This document shows, piece by piece, positions 36,151 to 51,100 of a stretch of 64,000 nt of DNA. Position 1 is the first letter of the stretch. Every line of letters begins with the position of its first letter. Made by a program: the position numbers and the translations under genes. The notes under the pieces were generated by a model. That model was not told the DNA's origin and ran no database searches. It worked only from the letters and a program-made list of their open reading frames with translations. This DNA comes from Megaustenia siamemsis. Lineage: Eukaryota; Mollusca; Gastropoda; Stylommatophora; Ariophantidae. The stretch covers positions 39,701,608-39,765,607 of the forward strand of contig JAVIAB010000139.1 of the NCBI GenBank assembly GCA_032433765.1, given 5' to 3'.

Positions 36151-39100
36151 GTGAGTGAGCGTGCACACGTGCACAGAATATGGTTTAAAATATTTAATTA
36201 ATAAAGTGCAGAACTATTTGTCACAAAACTCAAATAAGAAAAATGTATAAAATAATGATACCGCTCCATAAGGGTGACAAGCATTTTCTACAAGTCTTTG
36301 TAAATTGAAGTTTAAAAAAAAAAAGAGGACTTCTTCAATTGTTATATAGATTCTGTTCTGTCATATGGAACTATAGTTAAGGACAATTTATAATCAAGCA
36401 AGTAGACCACTTAAGTTAGCAGAAATATGGTTTTAACATAAGGATATTGAGATTGCATGGAGTGCTAAAAAAAAATTGAGATGGACAACTTGAGTGTAGT
36501 CAGTGTACAAAGAGAAATTTTGGAAGCTTAAAAGAAATACAGTCCATCATCTTTGGTATTGGAATTGAAAAGCTAAAAGGACAGAAAAATAATGGAAAAC
36601 CGTAACAGACAACGCTAGCAAGTTTAATAATCTAAGTTTGAAAAGATCACCAGTAGAACTGATAAATGTCAAGGACACAGGAATATACAGAGCAGCATGA
36701 TACATGATCACCTACACATGTAAGTATAACAGCTGATAATAATGGTGATAATCATTGATTATTTTTGTTTTTTTTTTTTTTTTTTACATAGCAGCTGATT
36801 ATTTCTGTTTTCCCTAATTTTCTCCCACAAAAATCTACTCCTAGAATGCGAGTGTGTTGATCCAGGATCTCTGAACACCATTTGTTCAGAGAATGGACAG
36901 TGTTGGTGCAAAACTAATTATGGGGGTCGCAACTGTGAGAGGTGTTCTCCCGGCTACTACAAGTACCCTACCTGTGCACGTGAGTTTTTATTTTATGTTC
37001 ATTGGAAATAACTTTTAAAATTATTGGCTAGTGATAACACAAATTTGATTTTGTGATCAAGCTGTGATAACATTTTGTTTTGGCTTTTTCTTTTAAATGT
37101 TAAAAAGAGTAATCTTCTTCATCTTTATCTGCTTATTGTACTGCACTGTGTTTTGCACTTTAAGGAGAAAGCAGTTAAAAATGTATATATGTGGAACTTT
37201 TTAAGTAGATAACATAAGCAGAAAATATTTTTTTTTTAATTTCATTATTGAGCAAGGTGTTGTTGATAGAGGCAAGATGAGGAATGTACACTACATTCCT
37301 CATTCCATTGTTGTGTTATCAATGCCAAACATGGATGCTAGACTCAAAGATCAATAAGAAGAATAGCCACCACAGAAATAAAATGTGTTAGAAACTTGAC
37401 AGGTAAAGCCTGAGGCATAAGATCAGAAATGACGAATTAAAAAATATGTTAGGAATAATTTCCATCATTGAGTACACAAACAACAAATAAAAATGATTTG
37501 GCCACATGAGAGTTGTAAAAAAAAGTTAAAGACCAGAGTCTAAAGCCAGCTTGTTCTTTAAATAGAAAAAAAACGTTTCCATTATATGGCGTCTCACATC
37601 GGGAAAGTAAATCTTTCTTGGAGCAGCTGACTTAAACTGGAGACACATAACATTACCATTCTAACTCTTATCTCATAACTCTAAGATTTATAAGTAGTTC
37701 ATAACATGAGTAATCTGGTAACTTTTTGTTCCAGACATCTCTCCTTCATTGTTCTCTAAAGTGGCGTTCTGCAGCTCAAAAGCCAACACTTCTGGTACAA
37801 GAATCTCTAGACTGTTGTTCATGTCTATGTGACATTAATACTTGATTGACGAAATAAGGGAAATGAATAACGTATTAATTCCTTTTATGAATATGAAAGA
37901 GTCTGGTATATGTATAAACTTTAATAACCAGTCATTGGTTTATTAATATTTAGAAACAAAACTAAGTCAAATAGCCATGAACATTTCTATTTCACTCACA
38001 GATTTTGTTTCTATGAATTTCTTATTCAATTGTCTAATCCATCCTCTGCTTTAATGCTGAACTACTTGTGCTTCACATGGTTGGTTCTTCTAATCCAACA
38101 ATTCAGTTAGTCTTTTTGAACTTACTATTGAATAAGTACTCTAACTAATCTTAAAGATGTTATCATTTCCTATTCCTCACTCAAATCATCCTTACAACTT
38201 CTCTTATTGACTTCTCGGTTCTTGAATCCCGAACTACCGATTTCTATCCAAAATCCTGTGTTGCTGAGTTAACCATAAGAACTCTCATGCGGCATATAAT
38301 TTTCATTACCCTTGAACTAACATTTGGACCCCAGTATGATGATTAATTGCTCTGTCTCTCTTTACATTATGGAACCCAACCCTTCCCAACTGATACTGTT
38401 CAATATTATCTTGTTCTCTTATCCAGCCCTAATTCCTTAGACTAAAACAAAATAATGTTTCCCTTCTTAGGGAGTTTTCTATGACACTATCTTTCCACTG
38501 TTGTAGAAGAGATTCATTTTTGCCTGACTTATTTAAATAGCGTTATTATTTCTTATAGAGTCAGCATCAGCTGCTTTTAGCATTTCCCCCAAGAGTTCAG
38601 CTTCAAGCATGATATTACAACTTTTTAAGATATTTAATCATTAGATTTATCTGAATTTAACACTTACTTTAAAGTAAGATAATTGTCAAAATTAAATGGG
38701 AAGAATATCATAAAATAATTTCTTCTGTTTTGGTATTACAGCTTGCAACTGTGACATCTATGGTTCTATAGGCCAGTCATGTAATCAAGTAACAGGACAG
38801 TGTAGTTGTCACAACAATTTTGTGGGAATAATGTGTGAGAGTTGTGGAAAGAACTTGTACAACTATCCCGTGTGTGAAGGTAGGAAAGCAGGAGAAATTG
38901 GATAGTTTCATCATCAAGTACCAAGCCTACTGGCGTAGGTGATCATGTCTCTCCACAAATTTTTATCTTGACAGTTATTTATCTTTTCTGTTGTTGACCT
39001 TCTGTCAAGCCATTCTCTTAAGTTATCTGTTATCTTTTCTCTTTGCTTCCCTCTATCTCTTCGTCCCTCATTTTTTCCAGTTGTTACAATATATTCCAGC

Positions 39101-42100
39101 TGTTCCCTTCTCATCACATGGCCAAAAAATTTTGATTGTTTCTTTCTAATATTGGATATTAGCTCTTTTTTTGCTTTGGCCTCTTTCAGAACATTTTCAT
39201 TACTCTTCTTAGCTGTCCATTGTATTCTCAACATTCTTCTGTAAAACCACATTTCCACAGACTCAGTGATTTTCTTGTCTGTTGTTCTATTGTCCATGAT
39301 TTACTTCCATATGTTAAGACTGGCTCTACATAACATTTAAGAACTCTTTTTTCTGTTTCTATTGTCAAAAATGAATTGCACAGTATCTTCCTGTATCCTG
39401 TGTGATATTTTCATAGTTAATACATTTAAGAAATGTAACAACTTTATTACTGGTTGCTGAAATCAGCCTTCCTGTACTCCAGACAGCCACCATAGGTTCC
39501 TTGTTTCTTTATGTAGAAAGCTAAGGGTATTCATGTTGAAACTACATTTACCTTAGGTCTCAATCATTCAGTCTGAGTGTAAGCAGTTCTACCACAACCA
39601 AATGTTGGAGGGTAGGTGAGTACTCTAATTATAAATGAATTGGAAAGTTGCCTCCGAGCAGCAGAGCCGGAAGTTGTCAGAAACTCACAACTGATGGCTT
39701 GCGACAGGATCGGTGAACCAGAATCATCCAGATACTACTCCATCTCTCCATAGTGCTTCTAACCTGATAACAGACTAACCTGTCTAGTCTTGCCAAGCGA
39801 TTAGGGATCAAAAAGGGAAGACAACGTGGTACTCAAATATTACATGCTGAGGTTGGATGTGTTGGGCCAATAGGCCCAAATATCACAGTTTAACTGCAAA
39901 CCACAATACAGCGCAGACACACTCACTTAACATCCTCTTAAGGGCGAATGATGAGAAGGTGTATTCTATTAGTAATCGGGCGAATGCAAGCAAGCAGTTA
40001 ATTGTGTTCTCTCTATGCCATTTGGAGACAAAGTGTTAGTGCCCATATTTATCAGTGACCAAAGGTACATTTTATGCGTGATGAGGTTGGCATCACGCCA
40101 GGCCACCCTGAGCAAGAATATCTTATAAACTGGAGTCTTTGACTGAAAAAAATGGAATTGCTGAAGTGTAATGGTTGTAACACTTAGTTAAAAGTGAGGG
40201 AACAAGTTGACTGCTTTAAGTAAATCTTCTCTTCGTCTTTTGCAATCATTTATTAATGGATCAGATACTGTGTCCTGTACCTTGGGGGGGGGGGGGGTTT
40301 CCCAGTGTATCTTTCTTTAGCACACATTTATTTGAGACTGCTTTTTAAGTGTTTGGTTTCCTTAGCCTTTCTGTAAGGCAGCTGATGTTTTAGATAAAGT
40401 TATCTTTCCTAGAAAAGCAGTATAACAAAAATAATGAGCCCTTCAGACCCAGGTTTATATCAGATTTTCATTCTTTAAGGTAGATTGGCTATTAGGACTA
40501 ACATGTTCCTTTGGCAAGGATTTTTTATTGGGTTTTCTCAATGATTATTACTTTAATAGTAAGGTAATTCCGTATATGTGAGTATAAGGAATTAAAATTG
40601 TACAAGTTATTATTAATTGACATGAGGACTCTAAAAGTATTGTTTGCTGATAACAGTGGTGTTTGCTTGTAGATATAATTGTTAATTTCAAGATGAAATC
40701 GATTTCTGTTCAATGTTTAATAATTAATTAATCTAATGGTTTGTTGATAGACTGGCAGTCAACAAACCATCAAACTAATAAATGAGTTTAGAAGAAACAA
40801 GAGAATCACAAAGCAAGTCATCAAAATAGAAACGGCTGGAAATAGTAAAAGAGACACTATGAAGGACAGTAGTTGGAGAGGCATAGACAGGCAGGATTGA
40901 CTCCTAAGTGAGACTGAGAAACTCATTCAGAACAGGGACTTATGGTTAGATACACTGCAAGCCCTTTGGCACTTGATAGCAATCGAAGGATAATGATAAT
41001 AATTTTTACAAGAAAGAGCTTGTCCAGAACATAGATCTATGTCATGGTACATTGCAAACCCTTTTATTAATCTCAAATTGTGTTATTGCTCACTGAAAAA
41101 TATAGATTATTCAATGACATATATAACAGTGGACACATACCCAAAGATCTACTAAAATCTATCTTTGTAGCCATACCAAAGAAGTCAGGCACCACTGATT
41201 GTAACGACCATTGCACTATTAGTCTCATGAGCCATATGACAAAAATATTACTAAGAATCATCATGAGATGTGTAAGAAACAAAATAAAACCAGAAATAAG
41301 TGAGGAACAATGTGGATTTGTGGAAAGAAAGGGCACCAATAATGCAATATACATCTTAAGAACATTGATAGAAAGAGGTAAAGAAAGATCTATATATGTG
41401 CTTCATAGACTTCACAAAAGCATTTGACAAAGTAAAGCATGTGGAAATAATCAATATGCTGGAGAAATTAAACATTGATGGCAAAGGTCTGCGAATCATA
41501 AAAAACATGTACTGGCAACAAACAAGCAGCCTTAAGAATTAGCAACCAAACAGGACAATTCCAATATATAAAACAAGGAGTCAGACAAGGCTGTGTTCTG
41601 TCGCCAGATTTGTTTTCACTTTACAGTGAAAATATTATGAGATCTATAGTAGACAAAAAAGGAATTGAAACCAATGGTCACAATATAAATAATTTGCGAT
41701 GTGCAGATGACACAGTCTTAATAACAGAGACAGAGAAAGAACTACAAGAAATGATAGACACAATAGTAAAAGAAAGCAACAAAAAAGGTCTCAGTCTGAA
41801 TAGAAAGAAAACAGAAGTAATGGTCATATCAAAGAAACAATCATCACCATCATGCAGCATAAAAATAAACAGGACAAATCTGAAACAAGTGCAATGTGTC
41901 AAATACTTGGGCACAATAATAACATCAGATGGAAGATGCACCATAGAAATATAAAGCAGAATAGCTCAGGCCACAATAGCATTTCAGAAAATGACAAATA
42001 TCTTATGCAACAAATCTATGTCAATAGAAATGAGAAAGAGAGTTCATCAGTGCTATATAGAACTAATTCTGACCTATGGAAGCAAGACTATGGAATCATG

Positions 42101-45100
42101 GACAGTAGACAAACAAATGAAAAGACGATTAGAGGCCACAGAGATGGGATTTCTCAGAAGAATGTTGAAAGTTCCCTGGACAGATAAAAAGACCAATGAG
42201 GAAATTCTCAAAGAGGCCAACACTGAAAGGGAGCTCCTAGAAAACATCAGAAAAAAACAATCAAAACATTTTTTGGGCACATCATGAGAAGAGGAAAGTT
42301 AGAATACTTGGTTACAACTGGCAAAATAAAGGAAAGAGAGATCACTGATGAAAAATACTGGATAGCTTGGTGTCATGGCATGGAAAACAGTCAACGACAG
42401 AATTTATGCGATACACTGTAGATAGAGGATTGTGGAAGGACATAATCGCCCACGCCAACTGGTATGGCACATGATGATGATGATGAAAAATATAGAACTA
42501 ACACTGTATTCTCATATGTCACAAGTATTGGTACCTTAACTTTCCTTTTTAAAAATCTTCTTAGTTACTCCTTAGTGTTGTAGCTGAAATGAAGTTGTAC
42601 TTTAGTTTGTAGCAGAACTGAAGTTATACCATAGTGTTGTGGATGAACAGGAGTAATACCTTACTGTGTGGCTGAATTGGAGCTAAACTTTGGCTGATCT
42701 GCCAACCATTGGAGAAACCATCAGTTGTTTTTCTCATATCATATTTAATTATTTATCAAAATGTACGTTATTTTACCAACAACATTAATCCTAAATAGTT
42801 ATATAATGATAATTTGTATAATGATAATTAATTTGTGAGACACTTCAATTTAATTTTTTTAATATAAATTGTGTTATTCTATGCTTTTTGGGCAGTATGT
42901 AACTGTAATCCTGATGGTGCCAAGGAAGTTCCTGGCTACCCTCTTGGAGGCTGTGGCACTGTTACTAGTGGTCGACTCTGTGAGTGCAAAGAGCAAGTTA
43001 TGGGCAAGATTTGTGATGTATGCAAACCTGGATACTGGAACTTGGACAGAAACAATCCCCAGGGCTGTGAAGGTAATGGAAATGCTTTTGGTACTTTTAG
43101 AATCTGTAGAACTATTCTGAGTTTTGGCAGTCTAAATGTTTTTTAACATACACCCAAAAAATGTGTTGTTGGTCATGGAAAAGTATGATCACAAACACCA
43201 CATTCCCCATACACCAATCAGGGTAGAAATGGAAGCCTTTTTCTTTAAATGCATTTTATTACTTGTAAAACTATTGCCTGTAGAACTATTCTGAGTTGTT
43301 GCATTTACATCATATACATTTTATTACTTGTAAAACCTGTAGAATTCGAATGAATACAGAGAGACCATTTTGAGGATCTCAACTTTGCTGATGACAAAGT
43401 CCTCATCAGCAGTCAGGTAAAAATGATGCAGGAAAACACAAATAAACTATCAATAGCCAGCACAAATGCAGACAATTCGAGCAGCACAAGAACGACAAAT
43501 GATATAAATCACGACACCTTTTAGGTATCAGTGAAAGAGAAAAGAAGAAGTAGAAGAATAGCCAGCAAAATTGGGCTTGAGATCAATCATGAAAAGACTA
43601 AAGTCATGAAAAGTTTAAATCCAACAAATGACAGAATATACATAGAAAACAAACCAGTGGAAGAGATCAATCACTTTATCTATCTTGGAAGTCACATTGA
43701 TCGGGAAAGGGTTACAAGTAAAGAAATTAGAATCAGAATAGCTAAAGCAGCAATGTCTTTCAGAAGCCTTGAAAAGTTGTGGAAATCAAAACTCATCAGC
43801 AGAAACACAATACTTAGATATTCATATCAAATGTACTATCAACCCTTACGTATGAGGGGAGATCTAGAAAACAACAAAAGACATAGAAACAAAGTTGAAC
43901 GCATTTGAAAATAAATGTCTAAGGAAAATACTTGGTATAGCATGGAACAAATTCAAAACAAATGAGGAAATTAGAGAAATCACCAATCAACCACTAATTT
44001 CTTTAATCAGAAAAGACGATAGTCATATTTTGGACATGTGATGAGGAGAGATAATAACCGAATAACAAAGCAAGCCCTCATGGGGGAAACAACAGATAAG
44101 AGGAAAAGAGGTTGACCAAGAGAGACACTGAGAAGAACATTGATCAGAGAGGCAAGAGCAGCAGGAATTGGCCCCCTCAATGAGATAGAGTTGATTGCAC
44201 AGAACAGAGACAAATGACGAGATTTGATAAAAGATCTTTACAAGAATTGAAAACTGCTAGAATAAAAATTTAGATAAGAGAAGGAGTATCTTGGTCTATG
44301 CCCTATGGGCCGGCTACTAATCGAAAGGTCAATAGATAGATAGATAGAGAACTATTCTGAGTTGTTGCATTTACTTCATTTACATTTTAATACCTATAAA
44401 ATCTGCCTGCAAAACTGTTTTGACTTGTTGCATTCACTTCATATGCATTTTAATACTTCTAAAATCAATAGAACTATTCTGATTTGTTGCAATTAATCTA
44501 AATGTGTTTTAGTATTTGTTGAATTTTTCTGAATATTTGCAGTCTAAGTACATTTTAATAATGGTAAAATCCACAAATTATTCTGACTAGTTGCAGTCAG
44601 TTTAAATGAATTTTTCTAATTTGTAAAATTTGTGAAGCTATTCTGAGTTTTTAAAGTCAGGAAAATCTAAAATCTTCTTCTTCTTCTACCTTTCAGCTCC
44701 CAGTGGAGCATAGGTCTTCAACAAACACTTTCCAAGTCATTTTTTCTTTTGCCATTCTTTTAAGATCATTCCATGTCTTCCCCATCATCTTCATCTCTGC
44801 TTCGATCTGTCTTCTCCAAGAATTCCTTGGTCTTCCTCTTTGTCTTTTCCCCTGGGGATTCCAAAAAGGACCTGTTGTGTAATACTCTCAGTTGGCTTCC
44901 GTAGTGTGTGTCCTATCCATCGCCATCGTCTTCGCTGTATCTCTTTATCCACTGGTATTTGACCGGTACATTTCCATAATTCCACGTTAGTGACTTTAAC
45001 CTGCCATTTCCATCCCTTTATTCTGCGCAAGCATCCATTAATGAAAGTCTGTACCTTCGTGATTGTCAATTTTGTCATTCTCCATGCTTCACAGCCATAT

Positions 45101-48100
45101 AATAGGACCGACTTAACATCTGAGTCGAAAATTTTTATTTTTGTATTTAGCCTAATTTCTTTGGATTTCCATATGTTTCCCAGTGCAATGAAAGCTCCTC
45201 TTGCTTTTGATATCCTTATTTTGGTATCATTTTCTGTTCCTCCCTCTTTATCTATATTACTGCCCAGATATATATAAGATTGTACGTCTAGTAGAGGTAT
45301 TTCTCCTAGTTTTATTTGGTTATTGCCAACTGCATTAATTCTCATAATTTTGGTCTTATCTCTATTAATCTTTAGTCCTAGCAGTTGTGATCTCTCATCT
45401 AATATACTCATTTTATCCTGCATCTGTTGATGGCTGTGTGATAGGAGAGCTATGTCATCAGCAAAGTCTAAATCATCAAGTTGTTTGGTCAGTGACCACT
45501 GGATCCCATTTCTGTTGTTTTGAGTTATTTTCATAATCCAATCTATGGCCAGTAGAAAGAGAAATGGAGACAGGAGGCATCCTTGCCTTACTCCTGTTCT
45601 TATTTCAAATGCTTCTGTAAGCTATCCTTCATGCACCACACTACGTTTTGTTCCTTCATACATTGTTTTTATCAGGTTAATAAACTTTATGGGGATTCCG
45701 TAATGACTCAGCAACTTCCAAAGCATTCTTCTGTCTAAACTATCAAATGCCTTTTCGTAATCTATGAATCCAATATAAAGTGGGGATTTTAGTTCTAAAC
45801 ATTGTTCAACTATTATACGTAGGGTAGTTATTTGATCAGCACATGATCTGTTCTTCCTAAAACATGCTTGTTCATCTCTCAAGTGTTTTTCTATAGCCTC
45901 TTTTAGTCTCTCCAGAATGATTCTGCCTAATATTTTTCCTGGCACTGATAGTAGCATAATTCCCCTATAATTTGTGCACTCCTGTAAACTTCCTTTCTTT
46001 GGTAGTTTGATCATATAACCTTCTCTCCAGTCTTTAGGTATTTCTTCCCTCTCCCAAATTTTATCCAATAGATCATGTAACATCTTGGAAGAGGTGTTAA
46101 TATCTGCTTTGATGGCTTCCGAAGGAATTTCATCTGGTCCTGTGGCTTTACCATCTTTTAATAGTTTGATGGCTTTCATTATTTCTTCTTTGCTAGTTTT
46201 TCCACAGTTAACGTGTAACTCTTCTTCTGCTGGTAGTATATCTGGAGGATTATTTGAGCCGGGTCTGTTCAAAAGTTCTTCAAAGTGCTCTTTCCATCTC
46301 TCCATTTGTTCCCTTATATTACTAAGCAGATTTCCTTTCTTGTCTTTGATAAAGGCGTTGATCTGTTTGTATTTTCCACCTAATTTCTTTGTGCTGTTGT
46401 ACAGTTCTTTCATATTCGCTTTATTTGCTGCTTCTTCTGTCTCTTTAGCTAGTTCATCTATATATTTCCTCTTATCCCTTTTAATGCATCTTCTCACTTC
46501 TTTGTTCACCTCTGTGTAAGCTTCCTGTGTCTTGGCTTTACTACTTCTTGTTTTACTGTTATTTATGTCTGCTTTCTTGTTCTTTCTTTCTTTAATTTTA
46601 TCCAGGGTCTCTGCTGTCATCCATGCCTTATTCTGGCGTTCTCTTTTCCCCAGTGTTTCTTCGCATGTCTCTTTCCATATATTTTTTACCTGTTTCCAAT
46701 GATCTTCTATATTTATTGTATTTTCTAGTTGTTGGAGGACTTGGTATTTGTTTGATATTGTGACTGTGAATTTATCTTTAATTCCTTGTTCTTTAAGAAA
46801 CCCTACATTGAAATACTTTCTACCCTTATTCGTTGTAGTATACCTTTTTAATTTAATTTTAAGTTTGGCTATCAGAAGATGATGATCAGAAGCTATATCT
46901 GCCCCTCTATATACTTTTACATCCTGTAAGGATGACTTAAACTTATTATTAATACATATGTGATCAATTTGATTTTCCGTTCTATGATCTGGTGACACCC
47001 ATATAGCTTTGTGTATTCTTTTATGTTGGAATATTGTTCCTCCTAGGCTCATTTGATTAAGGGCGCAGAAATTCACAAATATCTCTTCATTCTCGTTTAT
47101 ATAACACTAAAAAGATGTTCATAAAAAAATTGGTTATAATATTGGTAACCGAAATGCTCTCCTGCATGTCCTTATATCTTTATAGTCCATATGTTTGCTT
47201 ACTGTGTCATATATATCTTATGTCATCTTTCAAAAAATATTGCCTTTAGATATACATACAATTTTCCATTGAACATCTAAATTAACTCTTTCCATACGTT
47301 TTGATGCACCATACTGAATTTGGTCATGTACATTTAGCCGCACAGTACATCACTATCAATTTCATTAGCTTAAACAGTCATCAAACCATATTCTTTTTAT
47401 ATGTCTTGTATCATCTTGGTATTGGTGAAATCTAATTCCTTGTTTAATTATCTAGAAATTCATATTTATGTTAAGTGTTAGATAAATATAAACATATAGA
47501 TTGATATTTAAAAACATTGACAATTTTGTCTCTGAAATCTCTACCACTAAGTTGATAAAAACCTTCCATACTGAAAGAGTTAATATATTTTTAACAATAT
47601 TATTTTTTTTTAAAACTCAACTTGTAGTCCGTCATTTTCATTTTCACTATAGTCAGACAGTTTTTTTTTCATTTTCAGTAAATAGATTTTCCAAAATGTA
47701 AATTTAATAAATGTGTTTTATTCTTCTCACAGCATGTGGATGTTTCAAGGCTGGTACGCTGTCTGGTGGAAATAAATGTGACATGATCACTGGTCAGTGT
47801 TTGTGCAAACAAAATGTAGGCGGACGAGACTGCAACCGTTGTAATGATGGATTCTACAATTTGCAAGAGAGCAATCTTTATGGCTGTGACTGTAGGTTTT
47901 AAAGTTTCAGTCATGAAATAATTATCAGGATTATGAACTGATTTTTTTGCTTTGGGACAAAATAGAAGAAAATAATTAGCATGAAAATGTATTCCAATAA
48001 TAAATTTGTTTTTCTTGTCTTTATTTTCTTCACTAAAATTCTTTATTTTTATTTGCTGTAAAAATAAGCTTTAACTGTTCTAATGTTGACTTAATAATAA

Positions 48101-51100
48101 TAATAATAATAATAATGATAATAATAATGATAATAATAATGATAATTATAATAAATGTATACAAATATATGTTGGTATAGTAAAGGTAAAAAATTCAAAT
48201 TGTTAAATTTCAGAGAATGTTAGAAAGAACTAATAAATGAAAAAGTTTGATATTTAATAACATACACTCAATAAGTTGCCAGTAGAGCAAAACAGCAGTT
48301 GAAAATCTTAAAACGAAAATTCAGCAGAGGGTATTAAAGTATATTGGGTAAATATGAATTGCTGTTTCACAAGTAACAAAATTCAAGCTCGATACTGGAA
48401 AACTGTTTCTATATAAACCTGCTTTTCTTTGAATTTAAAAATAAGAAATGTTTAGTCATTATTTTATTTATTCTTATATTAAATTGAAACACAGAAAGCA
48501 AATAACTCTGGTGTACTCCATCCATCCATCCAATCCCAACCCATCCCATTGTATCATTCGCCTGAAGTATTGTCTATATCTGCAATGTCGTTTCTTGTAT
48601 CAGTTTTATTGTCTTTTGTAATTCTTTCATTGGCCCGTATAGTTTTGTATCTATGGGCCAATGGATTTTCTTTAATCTACTATATCCACTACAATCTTGT
48701 AGTATATGTTCAGCAGTCTGTTGAGCCTGTCCACATATACATGTAGTTGAGGTGCTGACCTTGAATTTTGTATACATGGGACTGTGGATTTGATTGTGTC
48801 CTGTTCTGAGGTGTATAATGATAACTTGTTCCCATCTATTCATATTATGAAAGGCATCCTGATTTGGAGCTTGTGGTCTTCTGATTGATTTGATTATTTG
48901 TTTCTTCTGATGGTATGTAACTGGTGCATCTGGTTGTGTGCCGGTTACATTTTCCACAGCTATCTGATTTGCTCTCTCATTTCCTGGATTCCACAATGAG
49001 ATGGGATCCACTGCAGTTCGACCCTGTGGTGCTTGCAGAGTTCAGTCAATAAGGTCTGCAGATGTGGCAATTTTCTGGATTGTAGTGCCTGAGGTGCTGA
49101 TCTTTCATCTGTCAAAAACAATACAGGCCATAGGCTAAGATTACCGTTCAGCAGTTTTTCTATTGCTAACTTTATTGCTTGGATTTCTGCATCATAATTG
49201 TAACAATATTTCCTTGTTGCTATTTTATTTGGGTCCTCTATGTATGCATCTGCTCCCCCATTTTTTACTGCATTGTGTGCTAATCTATGTGTGTACACTT
49301 CATTCAAGAAACTAAGAGTGATTGTTTTAAGCTGTATACTATTCTGTTTATCCTTGTCAATTATTTCTTTCAGTTCTGTCTGTATTCATATTTTCAGTCC
49401 GGATTCCTGACCAGGGGGTTTGTTCTGGTATGGGCAGTAGGGGCTGACAGATTCTTGGTATATCTGGTGTTTGTCAACAAATTTGATTGGCTTGGTGGAT
49501 AAATCTGCTTCTCTTAAGCTGTCCCAATACACAATTTTGAAATCGTGGTGTATTTTTTTTTTAGAAATGTTATAACTATTGCTAAATGAAAATATTAAAT
49601 ATAATTCATCTAATGCTAAAACAATAATTTTATGTTTAATTATAGATTGCAATTGTGACAGAGGTGGCTCTCTAAGAATGGCATGTGACAAAGTCAGTGG
49701 CCAGTGTCCATGTAAACAAACAGTAACAGGAAAACGTTGTGAAAAGTAAGTATATTGTGTAAAAAAAAAAAAAAAGTAAAGTGACCCTGTTGCACCAAGT
49801 GGTGTATAGGGAATATGGTGTTAGTCACCATAAATTTTACAGACCTTCAGCACATGATTTTTGGGGTAATGTGATTGGTATTACACCTGTGTTGCTTTAC
49901 TTTCCCAGAAAAAAAATCCGGTACCCATTAAAGGCTGGGCCTGGAAACCGTCGGTTGGGACTGAACCCTCCCTCTTGTCCTTTGTAGTCCAGTTCACTAA
50001 CCACTGAGCTATCGTGGCTCCCAAGTATATATTGTGTGTATGTGTATTTATGAAAGCTAAGAATTGCATGTCTTCTTTAATTGTAATTAATATGTATTTG
50101 TTTCTTAAATATGTATGCTCATAAATAAAATATGTTCAGTTTAACCCTAGATTATGATACTGTCATAAAAAATTACCTCATCAAAACACAAATTCTTCCA
50201 AATTTGATAGTTTACTGTGTTCAAACATTCTTCCTTGTCCCTTAGTCCTGAGTTTTAGTTTTGTGTTTGCCCATGCTCTATCTTTAAGATTATCAAAAGT
50301 CGAAGACTTTTCATTTTTCATTTTGGGAATTTATTTCTTCAAGGGTGACGGTGGTTGTGACCATATAACCAGGCTAGGTGAACTTTCTCACAGATTCAAG
50401 AGCGTGTTTGTTATATAAAACTGCTGAAATATTTCACAAAACACAAATGAACACCACATATTTACAATAGTGAATGTCTGGAAATAACTTTCAAAATCCT
50501 GAATTAGATGGAATATAGTAGAATTGAATTAAAACTCTGAAATTAGAGACTCAGCATATAAAGTCTAATATTAGAAAAGCCAGATTTAAAAAAATGTACT
50601 ATCTACATCTAGAATTAGATGAGCTGTACAATATGAGTTAATAATTGTAATGATTAATTTTCAGTTTCAAAACAGATCCATCCATAATTTTTCTGTCATT
50701 AATTTATGAATTTATCTGTCTATATTCCATGATTGTTTTTAACTGCAAGTTTCATATTTTAAAATTTACAATGGTGTCACTTGGCTAATTAGGCTGTTTT
50801 TATTGTGTAAATAAAGTTGCACAAAGGTTTTCTAATCAACCCAGCTGTAAATGGGTACTTATTCACAGAATAAAAGAAATAACACAGCAAGAATGAGCAC
50901 TGACCACCATGTCTTTATTATCAAATATGTTACATTCATAATCTTTACATGCTCTAACACTACCTTTACTATTTTTCAAACTACACAAAAAAATTGTTTA
51001 CATACAAAAAAAATTATCTGTTTTCTTAGGGTAAAATCTGGACATTTCACCCCAACGCTACACCAGTTCAAGTTTGAAATTGAGGAAGGAATAAATCCAG

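Larger units (their letters stand above)
43085..44660. repeat. About 60-bp tandem repeat split by a LINE-A insertion
   Basis: Units on GAACTATTCTGAGTTGTTGCA and CATTTTATTACTTGTAAAAC occur at 43085-43345 and again at 44348-44660. The LINE-A copy between them interrupts the array. Confidence 0.75.
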
